Assembly (NCBI RefSeq): GCF_024171815.1
Contig: NZ_JAMTCJ010000004.1
Span: 124,001-188,000 of the forward strand
DNA from: Williamsia maris
GTDB taxonomy: Bacteria > Actinomycetota > Actinomycetes > Mycobacteriales > Mycobacteriaceae
Reading direction: 5' to 3'
DNA length: 64,000 nt
Part shown: in pieces, positions 26,203 to 35,111 of the stretch
Position numbering within the stretch: the stretch's first letter is position 1
Layout: each line of letters begins with the position of its first letter
Translations under genes and position numbers: made by a program
Notes under the pieces: generated by a model
Database searches by the model: none
Told to the model about the DNA's origin: nothing
The model's input: only the letters and a program-made list of their open reading frames with translations

Positions 26203-27174
26203 ATGAGGATCACGACTGTCCTGGCCGCACTGATGGCGGCGGTGCTGATGACGGCGGGGTGTGCCGACTCCGGGGCGTCCGACTCGGCCAGCGCGTATCC
26301 GACCGGCCCGGTGACGATGTCGGCGGGCGCCGGTCTTGGCAGCGGGTTCGACCTGACGATCCGTGCGGTGGTCGATGCGCTGCGCACCGACAAGATCGTG
26401 ACCGTGCCGCTGCCCGTGCTGAACAAGCCCGGCGGGGCCGGCGCTGAACTGCTCGCGAGCATGGTGCGCGACCACCGTGGTGCCGACGACCAGATCGCGG
26501 TGACGTCACTGTCGATGATGCTCAACCAACTCGAGGGCAGATCGCCGTACGGCTACGCCGACGTGACCATGATCGCTCGTCTGATGACCGAATACTTCGT
26601 CGTCGTCACCGGCTCGGCATCGCCATCGGAAAATCTTGGCGACGTGATGACCGCGATCAAAGCCGATCCGTCGAGCATTCGCGTCGGCGCTGCGGCCGAT
26701 GATCAGGCACCGTTCGATCTGCTCGTGACCGCTGCCGGTGGCGACCCGTCAGAGGTTCGCTACGTCGACGTCGAGGGCGGCGCCGACCAGACCGCTGCGT
26801 TGCGCGGCGGCACCGTCGACGTGGCGATCGGTGGCGTCAGCGAATTCACCGGCGCCGTCCGCGAGGGCACCCTGCGCGCGTTGGGCGTGCTGGCGGAGAA
26901 CCGGTTGCCGGGGCTCGACGCCCCCACCGCGCGAGAGCAGGGTCTCGACGTCACGCTGGCCAACTGGCGAGGCCTGTACGGTCCGCCGGACATGCCCGCC
27001 ACCGCAGTTGCCTACTGGCAGAAAGCGCTCGGCGACATGGTGCGCGCACCCGCGTGGACCACCATCGCCCAGCGCAGCCAGTTCACCACGACGTTCTCCA
27101 CCGGTGACGAGTTCCAGAAGTTCCTGGTGAGCACGCAAGCCGACGTGAAGGCCGCGCTGGCGTCGCAACGGTGA
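26203..27174 (+). CDS. Tripartite tricarboxylate transporter substrate-binding lipoprotein (TctC/Bug family)
   Basis: 323 aa. The signal peptide ends in lipobox L-M-T-A-G-C, lipidated Cys20. The mature part has Bug-family features: L-N-K-P-G-G-A-G near residues 72-79, and a G-G-A-D-Q-T-A-A-L-R-G-G-T-V-D-V-A-I-G-G region. The family captures carboxylates for TctA/TctB membrane subunits. Neither subunit gene is nearby, so it may serve a distant transporter or act as a sensor. RBS CGAGGAGAGG lies upstream. Confidence 0.87.
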   Translation: MRITTVLAALMAAVLMTAGCADSGASDSASAYPTGPVTMSAGAGLGSGFDLTIRAVVDALRTDKIVTVPLPVLNKPGGAGAELLASMVRDHRGADDQIAVTSLSMMLNQLEGRSPYGYADVTMIARLMTEYFVVVTGSASPSENLGDVMTAIKADPSSIRVGAAADDQAPFDLLVTAAGGDPSEVRYVDVEGGADQTAALRGGTVDVAIGGVSEFTGAVREGTLRALGVLAENRLPGLDAPTAREQGLDVTLANWRGLYGPPDMPATAVAYWQKALGDMVRAPAWTTIAQRSQFTTTFSTGDEFQKFLVSTQADVKAALASQR

Positions 27175-27206
27175 CGACGCCTGACTGCGTGGGGTGATCC
27201 GTGGGG

Positions 27207-27689
27207 CTAGGTCGCGTCGACGCTCGACCGGTGCATCGTCTTCATCTCGTCGGCGAAGATGTCGACCGGGCCCTCCACCCGAAGGGCGGGAGCGACGTCG
27301 TTGATCGGCAGCCCCGCCACCGGCGACTCCGGCGCGTTCCATTCCTCGCGCCACGCGCCGAGTTGGGCCGACGACACGGCATAGACGATGCGTCCCAGCC
27401 CCACCCAGGCGTGCGCGGCCGCGCACATCGGGCAGTGCTCCCCCGAGGTGTAGACCGACGCCGCGGCGCGTTCGGTGGGGGACAGGTGCGCGACAGCCCA
27501 CTCCACGATCGTCAGCTCCGGATGTCGGGTGTGGTCACCGCTGCTGATCCGGTTGCGGTCCTCGAAGATCGGGCGACCCGACCTGTCCACGAGCACCGAG
27601 CCGAAGGGCTCGTCGCCCGCCGTCAGAGCCTCGCGTGCCAACTCGACGCAACGGCGCAGATGCGTGATGTCGTTGCTGGATACTGCCAT
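27207..27689 (-). CDS. Nucleoside/guanine deaminase-like zinc protein
   Basis: 160 aa cytidine-deaminase superfamily fold. The zinc and proton-transfer motif is H-P-E-L-T near residue 60 and the second zinc motif is E-H-C-P-M-C-A-A-A near 92, where the usual P-C-x-x-C has His before the first Cys. The start at 27689 gives the typical short N-terminal helix; the frame is open upstream to 27755. Converts an amino-purine or pyrimidine to its keto form; the specific base is unknown. Convergent with the TctC-type gene. Confidence 0.87.
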   Translation of the reverse strand: MAVSSNDITHLRRCVELAREALTAGDEPFGSVLVDRSGRPIFEDRNRISSGDHTRHPELTIVEWAVAHLSPTERAAASVYTSGEHCPMCAAAHAWVGLGRIVYAVSSAQLGAWREEWNAPESPVAGLPINDVAPALRVEGPVDIFADEMKTMHRSSVDAT

Positions 27690-27791
27690 TCCTGCAGGAT
27701 AGGCGTCGATGCCATCGGTGACGACCATCACAGATACAGTGGCGTACAGATCCACAGAGTCCCATCATCGAGTCAGAGACGAGTGATCGCA

Positions 27792-29534
27792 GTGTCAGAG
27801 ACAACCGGTTCCGACGTGCGCGTCGCGAACAGCCCCGACTCCACCGGTCACGACGCCGTCGACCGGGCCCTCGAGGACCTGAGCGTCGGTGAGAAGACCT
27901 GGGGATCGCTGACCCTTTCCGACCGGCGCGCCCTACTCGAGAAGGTCCGTGACCTCACCGCACGTCACGCCGAGGAGTGGGTCGCCGCGGCGGTCGAGAT
28001 CAAGAAGCTCGATCCCACGTCGCCGCTCGTCGGCGAAGAGTGGATCTCGGGTCCCTACGCATTCGCAGGTGGGGCAGCCACGCTGGTGCACAGCCTGGCA
28101 GCACTCGGCGCCGGTGACAGCCCCATCGCCGGTGCCACCTTCGGATCCGCGCCGGGCGGTCGCACCACGGTCCGCGTCCTCCCGCTCGGCATCTTCGATG
28201 CCTTGCTCCTCAACGGGTTCAGCGCCGACGTGTGGCTGCAGCCGGGCGTCGACGCCGCACACGCCAAGCAGGCCGCCGGACTCGCCCAACTCGATCCCGC
28301 CCACACCCACGGCATCGGTGTGGTCCTGGGCGCGGGCAACATCATGTCGATCGCCCCGCTGGACACGCTCTACGAACTCTTCGCCCACAACCGTGTCGTC
28401 GCCCTCAAGCTGAACCCGATCACCGACCCCATGCTCCCGGTACTGGCCAAGGTCCTGGCACCGCTCATCGATGTCGGTGCCGTGCGACTGCTGACCGGCG
28501 GCGCAGAACTGGGGACCTACCTCGTCAATCACCAGTCGGTCGACCATGTGCACATGACCGGCAGCTCGATCACCCACGACACCATCGTCTTCGGACCCGG
28601 CGAGAAGGGGGCGGCCCGGCGCGCCGCGAACGAACCGCTGCTGGACAAGCCCATGACGAGCGAGCTCGGTGGCGTCTCGCCCACGATCGTCTTCCCGGGG
28701 GAGTGGAGCGCCGCGGACATCAAGTACCAGGCCGAACACGTTGCCACACAACGACTTCACAACGGTGGTTACAACTGTGTCGCGTCGCAGGTCGTGGTGC
28801 TGTCGTCGGAGTGGAAGCAACGCGACCAATTCCTCGCCGCCCTGCGGACCGCCCTCGACACAGCCCCCGGCCGCGCCCCGTACTACCCGGGCAGCGACAA
28901 CCGCGTCGGGTCGGCCGTGGCGAGCTACCCCGCCGCCGATGTACTGACGGGCGGGCGGGTGCTGATCCACGACATCGACCCGGGCAAGGAGATCGACCTG
29001 CTGCAGACGGAGTACTTCGCGCCCGTGTTGGGTGTCATCGAGTTGCCCTACGGCGCAGACCAGTTCGCTGCAGAGGCCGTGCGGACAGTCAACTCGGACT
29101 TCGTGGGAACCCTCGGCATCAACATCGTGGCCCACCCGAAGACCATCCGCGGGTTGGGTTCGAGGTTCGACGAGTTGGTGGCCGAGTTGAACTACGGAAC
29201 GGTCGCCGTCAACGCGTGGACCGGCGTTGGATTCCTGACCGCGGGCGCCACCTGGGGCGCGTTCCCCGGCCACACCATCGACGACATCCAGAGCGGGATG
29301 GGCATCGTGCACAACGCGTTGCTCATCGACGACGCCGAGCGCACCGTGGTCCGCGGCCCGTTCCGCCCGTCGCCGCGGTCGATCATCAACCGTGAATGGG
29401 CCATCTCGCCCAAGCCGCCGTGGTTCGTCACCAATCGGACCGCAGCCACCACCGGGCGGCTGCTCACGGCGTTCGCCGCCAGGCCGTCCTGGACCAAGCT
29501 GCCCGCCATCTTCGCCTCCGCCCTGCGCGGATAG
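27792..29534 (+). CDS. Aldehyde dehydrogenase family protein (about 580-aa subfamily)
   Basis: 580 aa from GTG 27792 (GTG 27783 is an alternative). The catalytic glutamate is in S-E-L-G-G-V-S-P and the catalytic cysteine in G-G-Y-N-C-V-A-S-Q. The protein is about 80 residues longer than typical aldehyde dehydrogenases and ends in a basic, aromatic C-terminal tail with P-P-W-F-V. The stop is 12 bp before the GMC oxidoreductase ATG, so an alcohol oxidised by the GMC enzyme is probably handed to this enzyme as aldehyde. Confidence 0.88.
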   Translation: MSETTGSDVRVANSPDSTGHDAVDRALEDLSVGEKTWGSLTLSDRRALLEKVRDLTARHAEEWVAAAVEIKKLDPTSPLVGEEWISGPYAFAGGAATLVHSLAALGAGDSPIAGATFGSAPGGRTTVRVLPLGIFDALLLNGFSADVWLQPGVDAAHAKQAAGLAQLDPAHTHGIGVVLGAGNIMSIAPLDTLYELFAHNRVVALKLNPITDPMLPVLAKVLAPLIDVGAVRLLTGGAELGTYLVNHQSVDHVHMTGSSITHDTIVFGPGEKGAARRAANEPLLDKPMTSELGGVSPTIVFPGEWSAADIKYQAEHVATQRLHNGGYNCVASQVVVLSSEWKQRDQFLAALRTALDTAPGRAPYYPGSDNRVGSAVASYPAADVLTGGRVLIHDIDPGKEIDLLQTEYFAPVLGVIELPYGADQFAAEAVRTVNSDFVGTLGINIVAHPKTIRGLGSRFDELVAELNYGTVAVNAWTGVGFLTAGATWGAFPGHTIDDIQSGMGIVHNALLIDDAERTVVRGPFRPSPRSIINREWAISPKPPWFVTNRTAATTGRLLTAFAARPSWTKLPAIFASALRG

Positions 29535-29546
29535 ACAAGGAAACCC

Positions 29547-31136
29547 ATGCCGAACACCCTGTCCGCTGATTACGTCGTCGTCGGCGCCGGCTCCTCGGGC
29601 GCCGTTCTCGCCAACCGGCTCAGTGCGGATCCCACCAACTCCGTCGTCGTGCTCGAGGCAGGCCCGGAGGACAAGAACAAATTCGCCCACATTCCGGCGG
29701 CGTTCTCCAAGCTGTTCCGCAGCGACGTCGACTGGAACTACGACACCGAGGCACAGCCCGAGTTGCGCGACCGCACCATCTTCTGGCCGCGCGGGAAGAT
29801 GCTCGGCGGCTCGTCGTCGATGAACGCGATGATGTGGGTCCGCGGGTTCGCGGCCGACTACGACGAGTGGGCATCGCTGTCGGACTCGACCTGGTCGTTC
29901 GCCAACGTGGTCCCGTACTTCCAGAAGATCGAGAGCATCGAGGAGACCACCGCGCTCGACGCCGGGACCGAGGGGCCCCTGGTGGTCTCGAACCAGCGCA
30001 GCCCACGCCGGCTCACCGCGTCGTTCCTCGAGGCCGTTCGCGAGGCCGGCTATCCAGTGGAGCAGGCGAACCTGGCTGAGCCGAAAGGCTTCTCGCAGAC
30101 CATGGTCAACCAGAAGCGTGGTGCGCGGTGGAGTACGGCCGATGCCTACCTCAAGCCCGTGCGCAAGCGTTCCAACCTCACGATCGTCACCGAGGCCCAC
30201 GCGACCCGGGTCGTCTTCGAGGGCTCGGTGGCCGTCGGCGTCGAGTATCTGAAAGACGGCACGCTGCACACCGTGCGCGCAGGCACCGAGGTGATCCTCG
30301 CCGGTGGAGCGGTCAATTCGCCACAGCTGCTGATGCTCTCGGGCATCGGCGACCAGACCGAACTGGCCGAGCACGGGATCGCGGTGCAGCATCACGCCCC
30401 CGAGGTCGGCAAGAACCTGATGGATCACCTGTGCTCCCTGATCGGCTGGCAGACCGAGTCGGATTCCCTGTTCCACGCCGAGAAGATCCCTGAGCTGGTG
30501 AACTATCTGACCCGTCGTCGCGGCATGCTGACCTCGAACGTCGCCGAGGCCTACGGCTTCATCAAGACCCGTGACGAGGTCCCGTTCCCCGATGTGGAAC
30601 TCATCTACGCCCCCGCACCCTTCTTCGACGAAGGTCTCATCGCGCCTGACGCGCACGCCGCGGTGATCGGTGCGGTGCTGCTCAAGCCCGAGAGTCGGGG
30701 AGAGGTCACGCTGCGATCGGCCGACCCGACGGCCAAACCCATCGTCGATCCGCGCTACCTGTCCGACGCCGGTGGCGTGGATCGTCGCGCCATGATCGAG
30801 GGCCTGCGCGCGTGCATGAACATCGCGACGCAGCCGGCGCTCAAGGAGTTCCTCGGTGACATCGTCCGGCCGAAGGTCGACGCCGACATCTCCACCGAGG
30901 ACCTCCTCACCGAAGCCCTCGAACGCAACGCCCACACGCTGTACCACCCGGTCAGCACATGCCGGATGGGCAGCGACGCAACCAGTGTCGTCGACCCGCA
31001 GTTGCGGGTGCGCGGCGTGGACAGGTTGCGCGTCGCCGACGCGTCGATCATGCCGACGATCATCCGCGGGCACACCCACGCGCCGAGCGTGGTCATCGGC
31101 GAGAAGGCCGCCGACCTCATCCTGGGCGCCAAGTAG
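29547..31136 (+). CDS. GMC-family oxidoreductase (choline/alcohol dehydrogenase type)
   Basis: 529 aa. N-terminal FAD motif V-V-V-G-A-G-S-S-G-A-V-L-A-N-R-L and the GMC signature G-K-M-L-G-G-S-S-S-M-N near residue 89. The C-terminal catalytic pair is His in L-Y-H-P-V-S-T-C-R-M-G near residue 470 and a histidine in R-G-H-T-H-A-P. Many alcohol-oxidising members have asparagine in that place (G-N-T-N-A-P). Forms an operon with the upstream aldehyde dehydrogenase. Substrate probably a primary alcohol. Confidence 0.9.
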   Translation: MPNTLSADYVVVGAGSSGAVLANRLSADPTNSVVVLEAGPEDKNKFAHIPAAFSKLFRSDVDWNYDTEAQPELRDRTIFWPRGKMLGGSSSMNAMMWVRGFAADYDEWASLSDSTWSFANVVPYFQKIESIEETTALDAGTEGPLVVSNQRSPRRLTASFLEAVREAGYPVEQANLAEPKGFSQTMVNQKRGARWSTADAYLKPVRKRSNLTIVTEAHATRVVFEGSVAVGVEYLKDGTLHTVRAGTEVILAGGAVNSPQLLMLSGIGDQTELAEHGIAVQHHAPEVGKNLMDHLCSLIGWQTESDSLFHAEKIPELVNYLTRRRGMLTSNVAEAYGFIKTRDEVPFPDVELIYAPAPFFDEGLIAPDAHAAVIGAVLLKPESRGEVTLRSADPTAKPIVDPRYLSDAGGVDRRAMIEGLRACMNIATQPALKEFLGDIVRPKVDADISTEDLLTEALERNAHTLYHPVSTCRMGSDATSVVDPQLRVRGVDRLRVADASIMPTIIRGHTHAPSVVIGEKAADLILGAK

Positions 31137-31160
31137 CCCTGCGCTGCAGACCCGGGTGGG

Positions 31161-32021
31161 TCAGACGCGGGTCGTGCTGAACACGTTGACCGGGTGCGGT
31201 ACCCGGGGGGCGCCGTCTCTGCCGGGTACCGAGACCGCCGCGAGGTAGGCCCGCACCGGACCGCGTAGCTCGGGGGTGAGACGGGCCTGCACCGCGAAGT
31301 CGAGCACCTCGTCGCTCGACGAGGCGAGGTCGACGAGCGCGTCGAGCGTGACGACGACGTCGGTCGTGATCCCGGCATCGACGAAGGCGTCCTCGACGTC
31401 GGCGCTGAACCACTGTCGGTGATCCTCCAGGGACGGGGCGAGCACGTCGACGAGCTCGTTGAGGGCGGCTCGCGGAGCGTTGAGGACCCACAGTTCGCCG
31501 CCGGGTCGCAGGAAATCGAGAGCGGCACGCAGCGTGTCGCCCACATCGGCGACGTAATACATCGAGTGCACGAAAACCACGACGTCGAAGATCTCGTCCA
31601 CCGGGGCGTCGGCGAACGACGCGACGTGCACCTCGACGGTGAGTTCCCGGGCCTCCAGGGCGGCCATCTCGGCGGTGAAGAGCGCCGCACTCCCGGACCA
31701 GGGTTCAATGCCGACGTAGCGCACGGGCCGACCTGGCACCGCCCGCACGAGTCCCTCGGCGAGCCGGACGTCGAGCGAACCATCGCCGCATCCCACCGAG
31801 AGCACCGAGACCGGTCCGTCCCCCAGAGCGGTCATCCGGCCGGCGAGGTGGTCGGCGATCAGGCCGCGTTGGTCGGAGAGCAGCTCGAACGCGGCGTGGT
31901 CTCGGGCGTACGAGTCCGGCTCCAGAGCGGGTAGAGCGGCAACATCCTGCCGTAGGGCGCGCAGATCGTCGAGAAGATCAGCGGCGGCGGTGCTCGTCGG
32001 GGTCGGGACTAGGCTCGTCAT
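31161..32021 (-). CDS. Class I SAM-dependent methyltransferase
   Basis: 286 aa. SAM motif I is V-L-S-V-G-C-G-D-G-S-L-D near residue 75, followed by a V-G-I-E-P acidic strand end and a F-D-V-V-V-F-V-H-S-M-Y-Y-V motif IV. It resembles histamine N-methyltransferase-like proteins in layout. It is divergent from a second methyltransferase and a dioxygenase with a 69-bp gap, so the three probably modify one small molecule. Convergent with the GMC gene. Confidence 0.82.
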   Translation of the reverse strand: MTSLVPTPTSTAAADLLDDLRALRQDVAALPALEPDSYARDHAAFELLSDQRGLIADHLAGRMTALGDGPVSVLSVGCGDGSLDVRLAEGLVRAVPGRPVRYVGIEPWSGSAALFTAEMAALEARELTVEVHVASFADAPVDEIFDVVVFVHSMYYVADVGDTLRAALDFLRPGGELWVLNAPRAALNELVDVLAPSLEDHRQWFSADVEDAFVDAGITTDVVVTLDALVDLASSSDEVLDFAVQARLTPELRGPVRAYLAAVSVPGRDGAPRVPHPVNVFSTTRV

Positions 32022-32090
32022 TAGATCGAGTCAACCACGACGGTTCCTTCCGGTTACCGCGGTTGTTCGAAAGAGCAGACGGGGAGTGGC

Positions 32091-32903
32091 GTGAGCAGCA
32101 AAGACACAGCCGAGCGGAGTCTCGAGCACTGGAGCGAGGCCGGTCGTACGGGCATGGAGGCGTTCTACGCCCTGGCCACCGAGGACTACCGCCAACTCGC
32201 GCTGGCCGCCGACTGGCCGGCTCTTCTGGCCGACCGTGCACACGACGGCTGGTCGTTGCTCGACGTGGCCTGTGGCAGCGGAAAGTTCCCCACCGCGCTG
32301 CGCCGTCACACCGACCTCTCCGCGGTGCCCGAGCTGGCCTACGACCTGCTCGACCCGTCGGCGTTCTCCGTGGCCGAGGCCCGCGGTGCGCTGGGTGCGC
32401 CGTTCGCGGCCCGGCACGACCTGGTGATGACGCTGCAGGACCTCCCCGCCGACCACACCGGCTACGACATCGTCTGGGCCACCCACGCGCTCTACGCCCT
32501 ACCGCCCGACGAGCTCGACGCTGCGGCCGAGCGGTTCGTCGCCGCACTGGCACCCGGTGGCCTGGGCCTCGTCGCACAGGCGACCGCGGCCTCGCACTAC
32601 CTCGCCTTCTACGACGCCTTCCGTGCCGGCGTGCGCGAGGCAACGCCGTACACGACGGCCGAGCAGGTGCGCGATGCGCTGACGCGGGCCGGCGCCGACG
32701 TCCGTGATCAGCGCGTCACCTACACCACCGGCACGTCCGATCGCGGTGTCGCCGAAGGCTTCCTGCAGCGATGCGCCTTCGACGACTCCGTGTCGCTGGA
32801 CGAGATGGAGGCAGCGCCCGTGCTGGGCGACTACCTGGCCTCGTGCCGCGACGCGTCCGGTTCCTACACCTTCTCCCACGAGGCGGCCCTACTGTGGCTC
32901 TGA
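32091..32903 (+). CDS. Class I SAM-dependent methyltransferase
   Basis: 270 aa. Motif I L-L-D-V-A-C-G-S-G-K-F-P near residue 58, then Y-D-I-V-W-A-T-H-A-L-Y-A-L motif. The first 40 residues form a helical lid. A GTG or ATG-like start at 32091 (GTG) follows GGGGAGTGG. It overlaps the downstream dioxygenase gene by 10 nt, which implies tight co-expression. Low similarity in sequence to the divergent methyltransferase, so they are not recent duplicates. Confidence 0.82.
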   Translation: MSSKDTAERSLEHWSEAGRTGMEAFYALATEDYRQLALAADWPALLADRAHDGWSLLDVACGSGKFPTALRRHTDLSAVPELAYDLLDPSAFSVAEARGALGAPFAARHDLVMTLQDLPADHTGYDIVWATHALYALPPDELDAAAERFVAALAPGGLGLVAQATAASHYLAFYDAFRAGVREATPYTTAEQVRDALTRAGADVRDQRVTYTTGTSDRGVAEGFLQRCAFDDSVSLDEMEAAPVLGDYLASCRDASGSYTFSHEAALLWL

Positions 32904-33880
32904 GCAACGCGACGACCAACGACTTTCTGCCGGAACAGAACCGGGACGGCGGTATCGAGCAGGACTGGGCGGGCAACGACCAGGACTGGTGGGACTGGTA
33001 CGTCACCCTCGCGGCGAACGAGAACGTGCCGACCGAACTGGTCGACGGCCCGGGGTTGCCCGAGGTCGACGCGGCCTCCGATGAGCAGGTCGAACGCGAA
33101 CTGGCCGAGCCCTACGATCTCGACCCGGCCGCGATCGAGGCCTTCGCGCGCGAGGCGTTCGTCCGACTTCCCGCCGTGCTGTCGCCGGCCGTCGTACGAC
33201 GCCTCGCCGAACGTCTCGAAGAGCTGCTGAGGGCCGAACACGGCGACGATGTCGCCGGGCGTTTCACCGCGCTGGAGCAGATGTGGTTGCACGACGACCT
33301 GATGCGCTCGGTCGCGTTGTCGCCCAGGATCGGTGGTCTGGCGGCGGCTCTGCTCGACGAGCCCGGTGTTCGGCTCTATCACGACAACGCGCTGTCGAAG
33401 GAACCCGGCTGCGGCCGCACGCCCTGGCACCACGACGCCGAGCACTTCCCGCTGCAGACCGTTCAGGCGGTCACGGCGTGGATGCCGATGTCGGCGATCC
33501 CCGGACGGATGGGGCCGCTCTCGTTCGCCCGTGGCCGCGAGGTGCTGGGGGAGGTGTCGGACCTGGAGTTCGACAAGATCGGGACGTCCTACGACGAGGC
33601 CGTCACCAAGCGATTCGTCGAGCGTGACGTCGCGGTGGAGTCAGGGCCGTTCGCGGTGGGCGACGTGTCGTTCCACTCGGCGCTGTGCTTCCACACCGCG
33701 GGTCCCAACCTGACCACGCAGCCGCGTCGGGCGTTGGCCACCACCTACTTCGCCGACGGGGCGCGGGTGGTGGAGTCGCCGACACTCATCAGCGGCACCT
33801 GGCGCGAATTCCTCCCCGGCGTCGAGCCCGGCGGCCTGGCGGCCTCCGACCTCAACCCGGTGGTCGGCCGTCGCGGCTGA
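32894..33880 (+). CDS. Phytanoyl-CoA dioxygenase (PhyH) family Fe(II)/2-oxoglutarate oxygenase
   Basis: 328 aa from GTG 32894, inside the end of the methyltransferase gene. The iron facial triad is visible: H-H-D in T-P-W-H-H-D-A-E-H-F near residue 178, and the distal histidine in F-H-T-A-G-P-N near 265 followed by Arg in P-R-R-A-L for 2-oxoglutarate. Family members hydroxylate amino acids, ectoine, quorum signals or lipids. With two methyltransferases beside it, a methylated and hydroxylated small molecule is the likely product. Confidence 0.85.
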   Translation: MALSNATTNDFLPEQNRDGGIEQDWAGNDQDWWDWYVTLAANENVPTELVDGPGLPEVDAASDEQVERELAEPYDLDPAAIEAFAREAFVRLPAVLSPAVVRRLAERLEELLRAEHGDDVAGRFTALEQMWLHDDLMRSVALSPRIGGLAAALLDEPGVRLYHDNALSKEPGCGRTPWHHDAEHFPLQTVQAVTAWMPMSAIPGRMGPLSFARGREVLGEVSDLEFDKIGTSYDEAVTKRFVERDVAVESGPFAVGDVSFHSALCFHTAGPNLTTQPRRALATTYFADGARVVESPTLISGTWREFLPGVEPGGLAASDLNPVVGRRG

Positions 33881-33977
33881 GTGCTCACCTCGGTGTGGAT
33901 GCAGTCCGTGACTCGGGTCGCGTAGTGGGCAGCACATCCATTCCTCTCGGACGAGGCTTCGAATACCATTGGCGAAC

Positions 33978-34814
33978 ATGACAATCGATCGAATTCCGGT
34001 ACCAGGCGGAAGCATCGCCGTCGAGACCAACACCGGGACGTCCGAGCCCATTCTCGTGGTTCACGGGGTCTCCAGCCAGCGCAAGCTGTGGGGATGGCTG
34101 CACGCGCAGGCGCCACACTTGACCCTTGTCGCGCCGGATCTACGCGGGCGGGGTGACAGTGTGGACGTCACGGGCCCCTCATCGCTGACCCAGCACGCGC
34201 AGGATCTCGACGCCGTTCTCGATGCGCTGGGGCTCGACGCCGTGCATGTGTGCGGAATGTCGATGGGTGCATTCGTGTCGGTGGAGTTCGCGGCCCGGTA
34301 TCCGTCGAGGGTGAAGAGCCTCGTCCTCGTCGACGGGGGCGTGCCGGTAGGACCGCCCGACGGCCTCACCCGCGACAACGTGGCGGCTGTGTTCGCCGAC
34401 AAGGTTGCGCAATCACAGCGGCGGTGGAACGACGTGGACGACTACGTCGAGTTCCTGGTGTTGACGTCGATGCCGCTACTCGACCGGACCGACCCGCTGC
34501 TGCGGAAGTACGCCGAGCATGACTTGGCTGACGGATCGCCCCGGCTGTCGTCCGAGGCGGTTGTCGCGGACGCCACGGACGTGTTCTTCGGCGACTCGCG
34601 GTTCCGGGAACTGACGATGCCGGTTCGATTTCTCCACGCACAGTGGAGTGTTGGGGCGAATTCCGAGCCGATGTACTCGGCGCAGGACGTCGAAGCGCTC
34701 GACCTGACAGCCATCAGCCCGATGGCGGGCCTGGATCATGCCGGGACGGTCATGACGCCAGTAGGTGCTGCGGCGGTCGGCGCGATGATCGACGCGGCCG
34801 TGCGAGGCGAGTGA
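33978..34814 (+). CDS. Alpha/beta hydrolase
   Basis: 278 aa. Oxyanion region V-V-H-G-V near residue 27; nucleophile elbow G-M-S-M-G-A near residue 97; acid and histidine probably in the C-terminal third, with G-L-D-H-A-G giving the histidine. ATG 33978 is preferred to an upstream TTG at 33969. Substrate unknown; not clearly part of the methyltransferase group. Confidence 0.83.
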   Translation: MTIDRIPVPGGSIAVETNTGTSEPILVVHGVSSQRKLWGWLHAQAPHLTLVAPDLRGRGDSVDVTGPSSLTQHAQDLDAVLDALGLDAVHVCGMSMGAFVSVEFAARYPSRVKSLVLVDGGVPVGPPDGLTRDNVAAVFADKVAQSQRRWNDVDDYVEFLVLTSMPLLDRTDPLLRKYAEHDLADGSPRLSSEAVVADATDVFFGDSRFRELTMPVRFLHAQWSVGANSEPMYSAQDVEALDLTAISPMAGLDHAGTVMTPVGAAAVGAMIDAAVRGE

Positions 34815-34860
34815 TTGCTCAGTACGCCTGGTGTTGCGCGACCTGACTAGGCTGCGCGGT

Positions 34861-35037
34861 ATGCGACTGATTCTCGACGTGGATCTCGATGCCCTCGACG
34901 GTGATCCGGCCACGGAGGTGGGCAGGATCCTGCGCTACTGGGCCGGTGCCGCCGCGCAACTGCCATTGGATCAGAGCGTGTCTCACGATCTGGTGGACTC
35001 GAACTATCGGGCGGTCGGGACGTTCCGGATCGAGTGA
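34861..35037 (+). CDS. Small conserved actinobacterial protein of unknown function
   Basis: 58 aa, starting M-R-L-I-L-D-V-D-L-D-A-L and containing G-R-I-L-R-Y-W-A-G-A-A-A-Q and the end D-S-N-Y-R-A-V-G-T-F-R-I. I recognise this pattern from short hypothetical proteins in other actinobacteria. It is acidic, cytosolic, with no motif that reveals function. Lies 46 bp downstream of the hydrolase gene, possibly same transcript. Confidence 0.65.
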   Translation: MRLILDVDLDALDGDPATEVGRILRYWAGAAAQLPLDQSVSHDLVDSNYRAVGTFRIE

Positions 35038-35111
35038 CCTGTGGGCATCGGCTCGGCCCGCCAAGCCCCGGCATCGAACCGGAGCACAGCGACGGTGACG
35101 TGGCTTTCGGT

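Noticed and set aside
27933-31079. Very long minus-strand open frame opposite the aldehyde dehydrogenase and GMC genes
   Set aside because: Composition is that of an antisense shadow (runs of D, R, G, H, V), no domain pattern, and both plus-strand genes are clear.
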